A stretch of DNA of 39,603 nt from Pseudomonadota bacterium (GCA_025360865.1 JANYBG010000182.1:1-39603); one strand, 5' to 3'; counted from the stretch's first letter, positions 1 to 7,761 are shown. The notes: generated by a model from the letters alone, not told the origin. Translations and numbers: made by a program.

Positions 1-255
1 CGCAGCCACGTGACCCGCAGCCGCGTGACCCGCAGCCACGTGACCCGCAGCCGCGTGACCCGCAGCCACGTGACCCGCAGCCACGTGACCCGCAGCCACG
101 TGACCAGCAGCCGCGTGACCAGCAGCCACGTGACCACCAGCCACGTGACCACCAGCCACGCGATGAGCAGTCGCGCGATGAGCAGTCGCGCGATGAGCAG
201 TCGCGCGATGAGCAGTCGCGCGATGAGCAACCTCGTGAGCAGTTCGCGCAAGACG
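1..255 (+). repeat. 15-bp tandem repeat array inside the rne-like ORF
   Basis: Sixteen to seventeen consecutive 15-bp units run from base 1. The first block repeats CGCAGCCACGTGACC, with A/G variation at one site, from 1 to 105. Intermediates with AGCAGCC or ACCAGCC starts fill 106-165. A second block repeats AGCAGTCGCGCGATG from 166 to 225, followed by decayed units to about 255. The period is a multiple of three, so a change in copy number keeps the frame and only lengthens or shortens a charged, Pro/Gln-rich disordered segment. The array may continue upstream of the window. Confidence 0.95.
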
Positions 256-695
256 TGAATGGCAACGGGGACGCCGACGGCAACGTCGCATCCCCGGGGG
301 ACAACGCCTCAGGCGAGCCGCGCGGTGAGCGCAGTGGCCGTGGCCGTCGTGGGCGCCGCCGTGGCCGCCGAGGTGGTGGTGGATCGCGCCAGGGTGGTGC
401 TGGCATGGCACCGCAGGAAGGTGGCGAGGAGCGCGGTTCCTCAGGCGCCGAGTCCGGTGGCTATGAGAACAATAGTTCGCACGAGGGCTCCGCGCCCTCA
501 GCCGAGCGCGAGCCGGCACCCGCGCGTGAGTACCATTCGGAGCCGCGCGAGTCCTCGTCCTCACAGGCGAACCTGCCGCTGGCTCACTTCGAGCCGGCGC
601 CGCGGGTGGAGCCATCGGGCGGCGAGGTAAAGCCTTACGTGGTCTGGTCGTCGGCGCCCGCGGACAAGGGTCCCAGCCGCGACTCGGGCGAGTAA
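1..695 (+). CDS. rne: Ribonuclease E, C-terminal scaffold (5' partial)
   Basis: The reading frame is open from base 3 to the TAA at 693-695 and its 5' end lies outside the window. It begins with about 15 pentapeptide units (RDPQP-like, then RDEQS-like). An Arg/Gly-rich stretch follows (RGRRGRRRGRRGGGG, about base 325-385), then an acidic/Ser-rich linker, and a tail containing KPYVVWSSAP. A disordered repeat region, an Arg-rich RNA-binding patch and a terminal VWSS-type motif match the C-terminal half of gammaproteobacterial RNase E, which scaffolds the RNA degradosome. The catalytic half is not visible, so the name rests on this tail and on gene order: in Pseudomonas, as I recall, rne lies near ptpA, kdsB and lpxK. 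Another low-complexity RNA-binding protein remains possible. Confidence 0.6.
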   Translation, partial: QPRDPQPRDPQPRDPQPRDPQPRDPQPRDPQPRDQQPRDQQPRDHQPRDHQPRDEQSRDEQSRDEQSRDEQSRDEQPREQFAQDVNGNGDADGNVASPGDNASGEPRGERSGRGRRGRRRGRRGGGGSRQGGAGMAPQEGGEERGSSGAESGGYENNSSHEGSAPSAEREPAPAREYHSEPRESSSSQANLPLAHFEPAPRVEPSGGEVKPYVVWSSAPADKGPSRDSGE

Positions 696-704
696 GGCCG
701 GTCG

Positions 705-1211
705 TCACACCGCGCGGGCGCTCCGGCGTAAGTACGCCAGGAGTCCCCGCGCGGCCGCCTCGGTGAGATCCAGAACGTCCTCGAAGCCGTTGGCGCCGCC
801 ATAGTACGGATCAGGCACCTCGCGGCGCTCCTGCTCCGGCGCGAACTCCAGGAACAGCCGCAAGCGCGGCTGGGCGGAAGCCGGAGCGCGCCTGCGCAGC
901 ACCGTGAGGTTCTCCTGGTCCATCGCGAGGATCAGGTCGAACAGCGCGAAATCTTCTGGGCTCACAACGCGCGCCCGCAGGTGCCCAAGCTCATAGCCGC
1001 GCCGCGCGGCTGCGGCCACGGTGCGCGCATCCGGTGCGGACCCGGCGTGGTAGGCGGCCGTTCCGGCCGAATCCAGCTCCAGTGTCAGTTCCGGGGCTTC
1101 CTTGCTGGCGAGGGACCGCGTGACGCCTTCGGCCGTGGGTGAGCGGCAGATATTCCCCAGGCACACGAACAGGATCCTGATGCGCGCGTCCGCACCTTGT
1201 TTCACCGACAT
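705..1211 (-). CDS. ptpA: Low-molecular-weight protein tyrosine phosphatase
   Basis: 168 residues, the usual length for the family. The P-loop CLGNICRS sits at residues 17-24, with Cys17 as nucleophile and Arg23 as the phosphate-binding residue of CX5R. DPYYGG at 134-139 supplies the general acid Asp134. The enzyme removes phosphate from protein tyrosines; family members act in signalling or, as Wzb-type partners of tyrosine kinases, in polysaccharide export. No BY-kinase or wza-like gene lies nearby, so the substrate is unknown. It converges on the rne-like gene (9 bp between stops). An 85-bp gap separates it from the next upstream gene. Confidence 0.9.
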   Translation of the reverse strand: MSVKQGADARIRILFVCLGNICRSPTAEGVTRSLASKEAPELTLELDSAGTAAYHAGSAPDARTVAAAARRGYELGHLRARVVSPEDFALFDLILAMDQENLTVLRRRAPASAQPRLRLFLEFAPEQERREVPDPYYGGANGFEDVLDLTEAAARGLLAYLRRSARAV

Positions 1212-1296
1212 TTCCGCTTCCCACCAACGAGACCAGTCCCAAGGGTAACAACGCGCGGCGCGCGCCGCGAGTTACGCGGGGTAAGTACGCCCGCGC

Positions 1297-2019
1297 TCAG
1301 CGCACGCTGTAGCTGCGGCCCTCGAGGCAGGCCTTCATCGCCCGCTGGTAGCCTTCCGGATCGCCGCCCGGCTGGTCCGGGGATGCGGCGCCACCGGGGT
1401 GGGTCGGATCGAATCCCGTCTGCGCCGTGGCCCACTGATGGCACTCATAGCGATCGCTCGCCTGCTGCTGGTCCGACTGGCCGTTGCGCGGGTACACGTA
1501 CAGGCCGTCACCCTGGGAAGGCGGCGGTGGCGGCGCTTCCGGGTTCTCGGGAGGCGGGATGCCGTCACCGGAGGGCGGTGCCACCACCTCGTAACTGTTC
1601 TGCTGCGGACTCCAGCTGTAGTAGGTGTCGTTGGCGTAGTAGTACGGAGCGCCCGCGACCCAAACGGTCGAGTAGCGCGGGGGCAGCAGGGGCACAAACA
1701 CGCCCACCGGCGCCGAGACGACCACGTACGTTGGCCCGCGCGGGGCGTACCAGACGCCACCTGAATAGTAATAGCGGCCGTCAGGGCGATTGATGACGAC
1801 CGCGGACGGCGGCGGCGTGCTCACGGCGGTGCCGTGCGGCGGGTACGAGTGCGACAGCCTGGTGTGAAACGTCGGCTGGCTGTAGCCCTGGACGGGCGTC
1901 TGCGCGTGCGCCTGCGGCTGTTCAGGATGCTCGAAGGTCTGCGCGCGAGCGGTGCCGATCGTCATCAGCGCGCTGGCGCAGGCGAGGATCACCGCGGGGA
2001 TCTTGTGGGCGGTATTCAT
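1297..2019 (-). CDS. Secreted DUF6515-like protein, paralogous C-terminus to the upstream lipoprotein
   Basis: Function unknown. I place the start at the ATG at 2019 because MNTAHKIPAVILACASALMTIG followed by TARA-Q is a typical signal peptide (cleavage near residue 26); an upstream in-frame start would add 10 residues. The mature protein has a Pro/Gln-rich linker, a Tyr-rich middle (GRYYYSGGVWYAP, then PYYYANDTYYSW) of the DUF6515 type, a proline run, and a C-terminal module with YPRNGQS, DRYECHQWA and RAMKACLEGRSYSVR. That last module also occurs in the gene just upstream. The ATG overlaps the upstream stop as ATGA, so the two are probably translationally coupled. The two cysteines of the module could form a disulfide in the periplasm (inference). 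Confidence 0.75.
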   Translation of the reverse strand: MNTAHKIPAVILACASALMTIGTARAQTFEHPEQPQAHAQTPVQGYSQPTFHTRLSHSYPPHGTAVSTPPPSAVVINRPDGRYYYSGGVWYAPRGPTYVVVSAPVGVFVPLLPPRYSTVWVAGAPYYYANDTYYSWSPQQNSYEVVAPPSGDGIPPPENPEAPPPPPSQGDGLYVYPRNGQSDQQQASDRYECHQWATAQTGFDPTHPGGAASPDQPGGDPEGYQRAMKACLEGRSYSVR

Positions 2020-2564
2020 TTCACGCTGTAGCCGCGCGCATCCAGACACGCCCCCATCGCGCGGCGATAGTTGTTCGCCTGCGATTGCTGCACAGTCACC
2101 TGGCGCCGGTCGGTGACGTAGACTGTGCGGGTCTGCCGCGCATCAGCGGCATCGGCGGCGTTGCCGATGGCGCCACCGACCATCGCCCCGGCAAGGGCCC
2201 CCGTCGCCGCCTGCCAGGGATCAGAGATCGCAGCCCCCAGGATCGCGCCCGTGACCGCACCGATCGCGGTCCCCGTGCCCGAAGGACGTGCCTGCGCCGA
2301 CACCACGCGTGTCTGCGCCTGGACTCCGGGCGCGCTCGGGCTGAAGCCGGATTGCTGCGATGCCCAGCCGCTGCACTCATAGCGATCACGATCCTGCTGC
2401 TCCGGACTCTGCCCGTGGGTGGGGTACGCGTACACGGTCGTATCCGGTGCGGGCACCTCCGGGGGCGGGCCCGGCGGGGGTGCGGGCGCCGCCGGAATCT
2501 CGACGCAACCGGCAAGGCAAATCGCACCGACCACGGCGATGAGGAAACTCGAAACCTGCTTCAT
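2016..2564 (-). CDS. Glycine-zipper outer-membrane lipoprotein
   Basis: 182 residues from the ATG at 2564, chosen because MKQVSSFLIAVVGAICLAGC is a complete lipoprotein signal with lipobox LAGC (Cys20); the open frame extends 25 codons further. A Pro-rich linker leads into YPTHGQS and DRYECSGWASQQSGF. A Gly/Ala-rich double glycine zipper follows (GAVTGAILGAAI ... GALAGAMVGGAIGNA), like the 17-kDa-antigen/YMGG family. The C-terminus is NNYRRAMGACLDARGYSVK. The flanking blocks match the downstream protein, which lacks the zipper, so the zipper looks like an insertion into a shared module. The residue after the lipobox Cys is Val, not Asp, which predicts outer-membrane sorting by Lol. Confidence 0.8.
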   Translation of the reverse strand: MKQVSSFLIAVVGAICLAGCVEIPAAPAPPPGPPPEVPAPDTTVYAYPTHGQSPEQQDRDRYECSGWASQQSGFSPSAPGVQAQTRVVSAQARPSGTGTAIGAVTGAILGAAISDPWQAATGALAGAMVGGAIGNAADAADARQTRTVYVTDRRQVTVQQSQANNYRRAMGACLDARGYSVK

Positions 2565-2656
2565 TGAACTACGGTCCAGGCTCATTGCGCACCCTGAATT
2601 AACGCCCGACGGGGGGCACGGGTTGACGCTCGGATCCACCCGCCCCTACACGCTTT

Positions 2657-2695
2657 GACGCCCCGGGACGCCTTCGAGTTCCGGCCCGGGGCGTC
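2657..2695. promoter_or_regulatory. Perfect 11-bp inverted repeat between kdsB and the lipoprotein gene
   Basis: GACGCCCCGGG at 2657-2667 is the exact reverse complement of 2685-2695, with a 17-base loop. It lies about 70 bp past the kdsB stop and about 95 bp before the lipoprotein ATG. No T-run follows on the minus strand, so it is a weak intrinsic terminator for the kdsB operon at best. It would alternatively form a leader hairpin in the lipoprotein mRNA. Confidence 0.5.
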
Positions 2696-2721
2696 ACCCG
2701 GAGATTGTCCGTAAATTGTGA

Positions 2722-2749
2722 ATATTAACATTACGCATCAAGGGGTTAA
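2722..2749 (-). promoter_or_regulatory. Candidate sigma-70 promoter for the lipoprotein pair
   Basis: This is an AT-rich island in otherwise GC-rich sequence. Read on the minus strand, TTAACC (2749-2744) is followed after 16 bp by TAATAT (2727-2722). Each hexamer matches four of six consensus positions. The predicted leader of about 150 nt would contain the 2657-2695 hairpin. Confidence 0.35.
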
Positions 2750-2763
2750 GTGCAGGCCGTTTC

Positions 2764-3525
2764 TCAGGTTCGCAAGCCCATGAGCGCCGAAACCCGCTCC
2801 AGGTCCGCCAGGGTGTTCACATCAGGCCCAGGCCGCGCGCAGGCAGCGGCGACCTGGATGCTCATCCCGTGCTCGAGCGCGCGCAGCTGCTCCAGCTTCT
2901 CCCGGGCCTCGAGCTCACCCGCAGGCAGCCGCGAGAGCTTAAGCAGCGCCCCGACACGATAGGCGTAAATGCCGATGTGGCGACGCGCCCCGCTGAAATC
3001 CTTCTGGCTGCCCAGGAAACCCGCGGCGCTGTCGCGATTCCAGGGAATCGGCGCGCGGCTGAAATACAGGGCCCGGCCGCTGACATCGGTCACGACCTTC
3101 ACGATGCTCGGCTCCATCAGCTCCGCCACCGAGTCAATGGGAGTCGCCAGTGTGGCGATGTCCACGCCCGCGCTGCCCTCGAGCACCGCGGCCACCTGGG
3201 CGATGAGTCCCGCGGGGATGAGTGGCTCGTCGCCCTGCACGTTCACGATGATCTCCTGCGTCGCCCAGCCGCGGGCGCTCGCGACTTCGGCGATCCGGTC
3301 GGTGCCCGAGGCGTGCCCGCGCGCGGTCATCTGCGCCGGCGCGCCGAAGGAATGCGCCGCACGCACGATCAGATCGTCATCCGTGGCGATCAGCACCTCG
3401 TGCGCGCCCGAGGCGCGTGCGCGCTCGTACACCCATTGCACCATCGGCTTGCCAGCGAGCTCACGCAGGGCCTTGCCGGGCAGGCGCGTGGAGGCATAGC
3501 GCGCGGGAATGACGACGCGGAACAC
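2764..3525 (-). CDS. kdsB: 3-deoxy-manno-octulosonate cytidylyltransferase (CMP-Kdo synthetase)
   Basis: 253 residues, close to the usual 248. The nucleotidyltransferase signature PARYASTRLPGKAL is at residues 7-20, with IATDDD, GTDRIAEV and NVQGDEPL in the expected order, then PIPWNRD and RHIGIYAYR. The enzyme activates Kdo with CTP to CMP-Kdo in the cytosol for the Kdo transferase of LPS inner-core synthesis. It is the last gene of the exbB-exbD-msbA-lpxK-Trm112-kdsB run and begins 7 bp after the Trm112-like stop, so it is very likely cotranscribed. Confidence 0.96.
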   Translation of the reverse strand: MFRVVIPARYASTRLPGKALRELAGKPMVQWVYERARASGAHEVLIATDDDLIVRAAHSFGAPAQMTARGHASGTDRIAEVASARGWATQEIIVNVQGDEPLIPAGLIAQVAAVLEGSAGVDIATLATPIDSVAELMEPSIVKVVTDVSGRALYFSRAPIPWNRDSAAGFLGSQKDFSGARRHIGIYAYRVGALLKLSRLPAGELEAREKLEQLRALEHGMSIQVAAACARPGPDVNTLADLERVSALMGLRT

Positions 3526-3532
3526 GGACGCT

Positions 3533-3721
3533 TCAGCGCTCCAGCAGGGGGTCGTCCGCGATCAGCTGCCGTGCCTCCTCCTCAAGCATCACCGGCACCT
3601 CGTCGCGGATCGGGTAGGCCAGGCGATCCATGCGACACACCAGCACCTGGGCGCTCTTCTGGTAGATGAGGGTGCCCTTGCACACCGGGCAGGCGAGTAT
3701 CTCGAGCAGGCGCGCATCCAT
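3533..3721 (-). CDS. Trm112/YcaR-family small zinc-ribbon-like protein
   Basis: 62 residues beginning [16 protein letters not shown], with a second block [20 protein letters not shown]. This is the bacterial Trm112/YcaR (UPF0434) pattern and length. In eukaryotes and archaea Trm112 is an activating subunit of methyltransferases; the bacterial role is unsettled. The start is the ATG at 3721, whose A is the last base of the lpxK stop (TGATG overlap), rather than upstream codons inside lpxK. Its place between lpxK and kdsB is the usual one in gammaproteobacteria. Confidence 0.9.
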   Translation of the reverse strand: MDARLLEILACPVCKGTLIYQKSAQVLVCRMDRLAYPIRDEVPVMLEEEARQLIADDPLLER

Positions 3722-4749
3722 CAGTCGTGACTCCGGGCCGCCGTGCGGCTGTCTGTCGTGGTAAGCACACGGCCCAGGAGCCGCTGCGCATCCGCGTCGC
3801 TGAAGCGCGCCGTGACGGGTACGTACCACAGCCGGGCATCGGCGAAGCCTGCGCATTTTACGGCATCTTTCTCCGTCATGAGCACCGCCGCGTCGTCTCC
3901 GAACGCCAGGTCCGGCGCGCTGAAGGGGTGGTGGTCGGGAAACGGGTGCTCGAGGAGCTCCAGGCCCTGGGCGCGCAGCGCGCGGAAGAACCGCGTCGGA
4001 TTGCCGATTCCAGCGACCGCGTGCACGCGCTGCCCACGAAACTCGCCAAGCGTGCGCGCCCCACCCTGTCCATCGACCCGCAGCGCATTCCCGGGCACCA
4101 GGCGCATGGTCAGGGTCCGCTCGGGGGGTAACGCTGACAGCGACGGATGTTCCGCCTCACCGTTCACGACGATGAGATCAGCGTGCGCCAGGCGCGCGAG
4201 GGATTCACGCAGCGGGCCCGCGGGCAGGACCCGGCCGTTGCCGAAACCGCGCGCGCCATCGACGACCACGATCTCGCACTCACGCCCCAGGCGCAGATGC
4301 TGCAGTCCGTCATCGGCCACCACCACGTCCACCCCGAGCCGGATGAGCGCCGCGGCGCCGGCGGCGCGGTCGCGCGCGACCACCGTCGGGCAGCCACTGC
4401 GCCGCGCGAGCAGCAACGGCTCGTCACCCACCGCGCGCCAGTCGGACTCAGCGCTGACCGCCCGCACGCGCCCATCGCCGCGCCCGTAGCCGCGGGAGAG
4501 GATCCCCACCTTGAGCCCGCGCGTGCGCAGCACGCCTGCGAGCCACAGCGTGAGCGGGGTCTTGCCGGTGCCACCCACCGTGAGGTTGCCCACCACGATC
4601 ACCGGGCGCTGGGCGCGCAGCGTGCGCGACACGCCGGCCGCGTACAGGGCGCGGCGCGTGCGCGTCACAGCGGCGTACAGCCAGCCCACGGGCGCGAGCC
4701 ACGAGAAGCGCGCGGGCGCGTACCACAGCTCGGTGAGCCGCTGACGCAT
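3721..4749 (-). CDS. lpxK: Tetraacyldisaccharide 4'-kinase
   Basis: 342 residues from the ATG at 4749 ([12 protein letters not shown]), 11 bp after the msbA stop; an upstream ATG in the same frame would run back into msbA. An N-terminal hydrophobic/amphipathic segment ([14 protein letters not shown]) precedes the P-loop [12 protein letters not shown] at residues 54-65. SRGYG, DDGLQH and MTEKDAVKC are further LpxK hallmarks. It phosphorylates the 4' position of the lipid A disaccharide at the inner face of the inner membrane. Coupling with the flippase gene msbA just upstream puts lipid A maturation and export in one transcript. Confidence 0.95.
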   Translation of the reverse strand: MRQRLTELWYAPARFSWLAPVGWLYAAVTRTRRALYAAGVSRTLRAQRPVIVVGNLTVGGTGKTPLTLWLAGVLRTRGLKVGILSRGYGRGDGRVRAVSAESDWRAVGDEPLLLARRSGCPTVVARDRAAGAAALIRLGVDVVVADDGLQHLRLGRECEIVVVDGARGFGNGRVLPAGPLRESLARLAHADLIVVNGEAEHPSLSALPPERTLTMRLVPGNALRVDGQGGARTLGEFRGQRVHAVAGIGNPTRFFRALRAQGLELLEHPFPDHHPFSAPDLAFGDDAAVLMTEKDAVKCAGFADARLWYVPVTARFSDADAQRLLGRVLTTTDSRTAARSHD

Positions 4750-4760
4750 GCGCTGCGTGT

Positions 4761-6554
4761 TCAGTCGGAGAACTGCAGGCGGTGCAGTTGCGCGTAGAGC
4801 CCGTCGTTGGCCAGCAGCTGCGCGTGCGTGCCGCACTCGGCGAGCCGGCCGCCGTCGAGCACGATGATGCGGTCAGCCTGCTCCACCGTCGAAAGACGGT
4901 GCGCGATGATGAACGTGGTGCGGTTGCGCACCAGCTGGGCGAGAGCCGCCTGGATGTGCCGCTCCGCCTCGGTGTCGAGGGCTGAGGTCGCCTCATCCAG
5001 GATGAGGATCGGCGCATCCTTCAACAGCGCCCTGGCGATGGCGATGCGCTGGCGCTGTCCGCCGGAAAGCAGCACGCCCCGGTCCCCCACCACCGCGTTC
5101 AGCCCCCCGGACTGGCTTGCGACGAACTCGAGCACATGGGCGGCTTCCGCGGCCCGCTCGATGGCGGCATCCGGCACGTCGCGCCCGAAGGCGATGTTGT
5201 TGCGGATCGTGTCGTTGAAGAGCACGACGTCCTGGCTCACCACCGCGATCTGGTCGCGCAGGCACTTGAGCTCGTACTCACGCACGTCCGCCCCGTCGAT
5301 GCGCACGCAGCCGCTGACCACGTCGTAGAAACGCGGCAGCAGGTTCACCAGCGTTGACTTGCCGCTGCCGGAGCGGCCGACGATGGCCAGGCTCTCACCG
5401 GCGGCGACCTTGATCGAGACATGCGACAGCGCCGCCGCCCGGCGCCCCGCGCCGGCTGGCAGCTCGGCGCCCGCGCCACCCGCGTAGGCGAAGCAGACGT
5501 GATCGAATTCGACCTCACCGCGCACCCGCAGCGTCGAGAGCGCGCCGCCGTGGGGTTCCTCGGCCTCGTCCAGCAGTTCGAACAGACTCTGGCCCGCGGC
5601 GATACCCTGCTGCAGAGGCCCGGCGACGCCGACCACCTCGCGCAACGGCTGCGCGATCCCCACCAGCGCGGTGATGAAGCCGATCAGGTCCCCCATCCCC
5701 ATGCGCCCGTGGATGGTGTCGCCGATGGCGACCCACAGCACGAGCGCGAGTCCGATGGCGGTCACCATCTGCACGGTGGGATTGGAAACCCCCTTGGTGA
5801 GGATCAGCCGCATGTTCGAGCGCAGGTTGTGGTTGTTCACCGCGTCGAACTGCTGGCTGACGTGGTCCTGGGCGTTGTAGACCTTCACCAGCCGCGGCGC
5901 CTCGAAGCTCTCCTTGGCGACGCGCGTGACATCACCCATCGAGTCCTGGATGCGGCGGCTGTAGCGGCGGAAGCGATTGTTGATGATCGAGACCAGCCAG
6001 CCGATGAGCGGTCCCATCGTCAGCGAGATGACCGCCAGGCGCGGGTTCATCCACAACAGGATCGCGATGCAGCCGATGATCGTGAGCACGCTGCGCACGA
6101 TGGTGACGATCGAGTCGGTGGTGGCCTGCCCCACCTGCTCGGTGTTGAAGGTGAGCCGCGAGAGCAGCATCCCCGAGGCGTGGCGGTCGAAGTAGCCGAT
6201 GGGCAGGTTGAGGATGCGCCGGAACACGTCGCGCCGCATCTGGCTCACGATCCGCCGCCCCACGTAGCCCATGAAATAGGTTTGCGTGAAGTCACCCAGG
6301 CCGCGCAGAAAGAAGAGCCCGACCAGGCCCAACGGCACCCACACGATCGTGCGCGGATCACGGTTGGCGAAGGTGCCGTCGCCGAACTTCTTGGCGAACA
6401 ACGCGAAGCTGGCCATGGTGGCGGCGAACAGGGTCGCGCCCAGCACCCCGAGGATGAACTGGGCGCGGTACGGACGGATGTAGCCCAGCAGGCGTCGGTA
6501 CGCGGTGAATCCACTGTCCTGGCGCGGTTCGACCTTAACGGCCGCCCCGTTCAC
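4761..6554 (-). CDS. msbA: Lipid A export ABC transporter (MsbA-type)
   Basis: 597 residues, an ABC half-transporter of the expected size. The N-terminal membrane domain covers roughly residues 30-320. The nucleotide-binding domain has Walker A GRSGSGKS (393-400), signature LSGGQ (496-500), Walker B ILILDE (516-521) and an H-loop in IIAHRLST. It would flip core-lipid A across the inner membrane as a homodimer. The start is GTG, overlapping the exbD stop as GTGA. An unusual Gly/Ala-rich stretch of about 12 residues (around 359-373) follows the A-loop tyrosine Tyr357. A general lipid/drug exporter is possible by sequence, but the lpxK neighbourhood supports MsbA. Confidence 0.93.
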   Translation of the reverse strand: MNGAAVKVEPRQDSGFTAYRRLLGYIRPYRAQFILGVLGATLFAATMASFALFAKKFGDGTFANRDPRTIVWVPLGLVGLFFLRGLGDFTQTYFMGYVGRRIVSQMRRDVFRRILNLPIGYFDRHASGMLLSRLTFNTEQVGQATTDSIVTIVRSVLTIIGCIAILLWMNPRLAVISLTMGPLIGWLVSIINNRFRRYSRRIQDSMGDVTRVAKESFEAPRLVKVYNAQDHVSQQFDAVNNHNLRSNMRLILTKGVSNPTVQMVTAIGLALVLWVAIGDTIHGRMGMGDLIGFITALVGIAQPLREVVGVAGPLQQGIAAGQSLFELLDEAEEPHGGALSTLRVRGEVEFDHVCFAYAGGAGAELPAGAGRRAAALSHVSIKVAAGESLAIVGRSGSGKSTLVNLLPRFYDVVSGCVRIDGADVREYELKCLRDQIAVVSQDVVLFNDTIRNNIAFGRDVPDAAIERAAEAAHVLEFVASQSGGLNAVVGDRGVLLSGGQRQRIAIARALLKDAPILILDEATSALDTEAERHIQAALAQLVRNRTTFIIAHRLSTVEQADRIIVLDGGRLAECGTHAQLLANDGLYAQLHRLQFSD

Positions 6555-6982
6555 GGCTTGCCCGCCGGCTCGTCCTTGACTGTGGCGATGTTGAGCTCGG
6601 CGAAGCCGAGCCTCCCGAGGACATCCATGGCCGTGATCACGGACTGGTGGGTGGCGCGCGCATCCGCCCGCAGCGTCACGCGGATGCCGCGGTTGGCGCC
6701 GACTTCCTTGAGCAGCGCCGCGCGCAGGGTCTCGGGGCTTGAGTTGATCAGCTCGTGCTGGTTGACGAGGTAGGTCCCGCCCTGGGTGACGCTCACCACC
6801 AGCGGCTCGCCGCCGGCCTTCTCGACCGGAACCGCGCTTGCGTGCGGCAGGTGCACGCGCAGGCGCCCCTCGTCGGAGAACTTGGACGAGAGGATGAAGA
6901 ACACCACCAGGAGCAGGACCACGTCGATCAGCGAGACGACATTGATCTCCGGCTCCTCGTGGCGGCGTTGCTTGAAGATCAC
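6551..6982 (-). CDS. exbD: ExbD/TolR-family biopolymer transport protein
   Basis: 143 residues with a single N-terminal membrane anchor (about residues 14-34, INVVSLIDVVLLLVVFFIL). Its Asp is the expected proton-channel residue of ExbD/TolR. The periplasmic domain carries the usual RADARATHQSVITAMDVL block. With the adjacent ExbB-like protein it would use the proton motive force to energise an outer-membrane process. No tonB or tolA is in the window. In Pseudomonas an exbBD-like pair also sits before lpxK, so a role tied to LPS or envelope biogenesis is plausible but unproven. Confidence 0.92.
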   Translation of the reverse strand: MIFKQRRHEEPEINVVSLIDVVLLLVVFFILSSKFSDEGRLRVHLPHASAVPVEKAGGEPLVVSVTQGGTYLVNQHELINSSPETLRAALLKEVGANRGIRVTLRADARATHQSVITAMDVLGRLGFAELNIATVKDEPAGKP

Positions 6983-6998
6983 GGGGCGGCGTTTTCCG

Positions 6999-7622
6999 CT
7001 AACTCGCCTGCCCGCGCAGCTGGGCCGCTTCCAGGGCGTCGGCCATGCGGATGGCGTGCTTCTCCATCTCCATGACGATGCCCTCGACCCGTCCGCGCAG
7101 GTAGCGATAAGAGATCAGCGCCGGGATGGCCACGCACAGGCCCGCGGCGGTGGCGATCAGGGCCTCGGCGATGCCGCCGGAGAGCGCCCGCGGGTCACCC
7201 ATGCCACCGGCCTCGATGGCGTTGAACGCGCGGATGATGCCGGTGACGGTGCCGAGCAACCCGAGCAACGGGGAGACGCCGGCGATGGTGCCTAGTGTGT
7301 TGAGGAAGCGTTCGAGCTCATAGACGACGTGGCGACCGGTGTCCTCGAGGCGTTCCATGAGGATCTCGCGCGGGCGGTGGCGGTTGGCGAGCCCGGTCGC
7401 CAGCAACCGCCCCAGCGGGGAGTTCTGCTCCAGCGCCGTGATCACCTTGCCGTCCACCTGGTCGGACTCGATCAGCTGCCACACCCGCTTGGGCAGGTCG
7501 GCCGGCAGGACGCGCTTGTCCTGCAGCGTCCACAGGCGCTCGAGAATGATGGCCGCCGCGGTGATCGAGCATAGGATGATCGGCCACATCAGCGGGCCGC
7601 CGGCCCGCACTATTTCCCACAT
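6999..7622 (-). CDS. exbB: ExbB/TolQ/MotA proton channel family protein
   Basis: 207 residues with three predicted membrane segments: PLMWPIILCSITAAAIIL near the N-terminus, then two after residue 110 around LGTIAGVSPLLGLLGTVTGII and ALIATAAGLCVAIPALI. The GLLGTVTGI and EALIATAAGL motifs are diagnostic of the MotA/TolQ/ExbB channel domain. It is the first gene of the LPS operon, 16 bp upstream of exbD, and forms the stator complex with it. A promoter candidate lies about 45 bp upstream. Confidence 0.92.
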   Translation of the reverse strand: MWEIVRAGGPLMWPIILCSITAAAIILERLWTLQDKRVLPADLPKRVWQLIESDQVDGKVITALEQNSPLGRLLATGLANRHRPREILMERLEDTGRHVVYELERFLNTLGTIAGVSPLLGLLGTVTGIIRAFNAIEAGGMGDPRALSGGIAEALIATAAGLCVAIPALISYRYLRGRVEGIVMEMEKHAIRMADALEAAQLRGQAS

Positions 7623-7664
7623 TACTCTTGCGACCCCACGAACCGGTGATTGAGCGAAGGCGGC

Positions 7665-7692
7665 ATCATACCGGAGGGGCGTCGCCGCTCAA
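7665..7692 (-). promoter_or_regulatory. Candidate sigma-70 promoter of the exbB-kdsB operon
   Basis: On the minus strand TTGAGC (7692-7687) and TATGAT (7670-7665) are separated by 16 bp, matching four and five of six consensus positions. It is the best promoter-like pair in the 139-bp gap between the divergent exbB and DUF2062 genes. Confidence 0.45.
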
Positions 7693-7761
7693 GGCGGCCA
7701 GTTCACGCAGTGGCGCCCCGGGCGGCGCGCCCCCGGTGGGCCATCTGCTAGAGTCGGCCGC

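Noticed and set aside
1-255. CRISPR-like array
   Set aside because: The units are contiguous 15-bp repeats with no spacers and encode a regular pentapeptide in an open frame.
10-258. 82-residue ORF of VTRSH repeats at the left edge
   Set aside because: Alternative frame of the tandem repeat; the frame from base 3 continues without a stop into the RNase E-like tail to 695.
5421-6773. 450-residue plus-strand ORF opposite msbA and exbD
   Set aside because: Antisense to two genes with full motif sets; its composition is the Arg/His/Asp-rich pattern expected from an antisense frame of GC-rich coding DNA.
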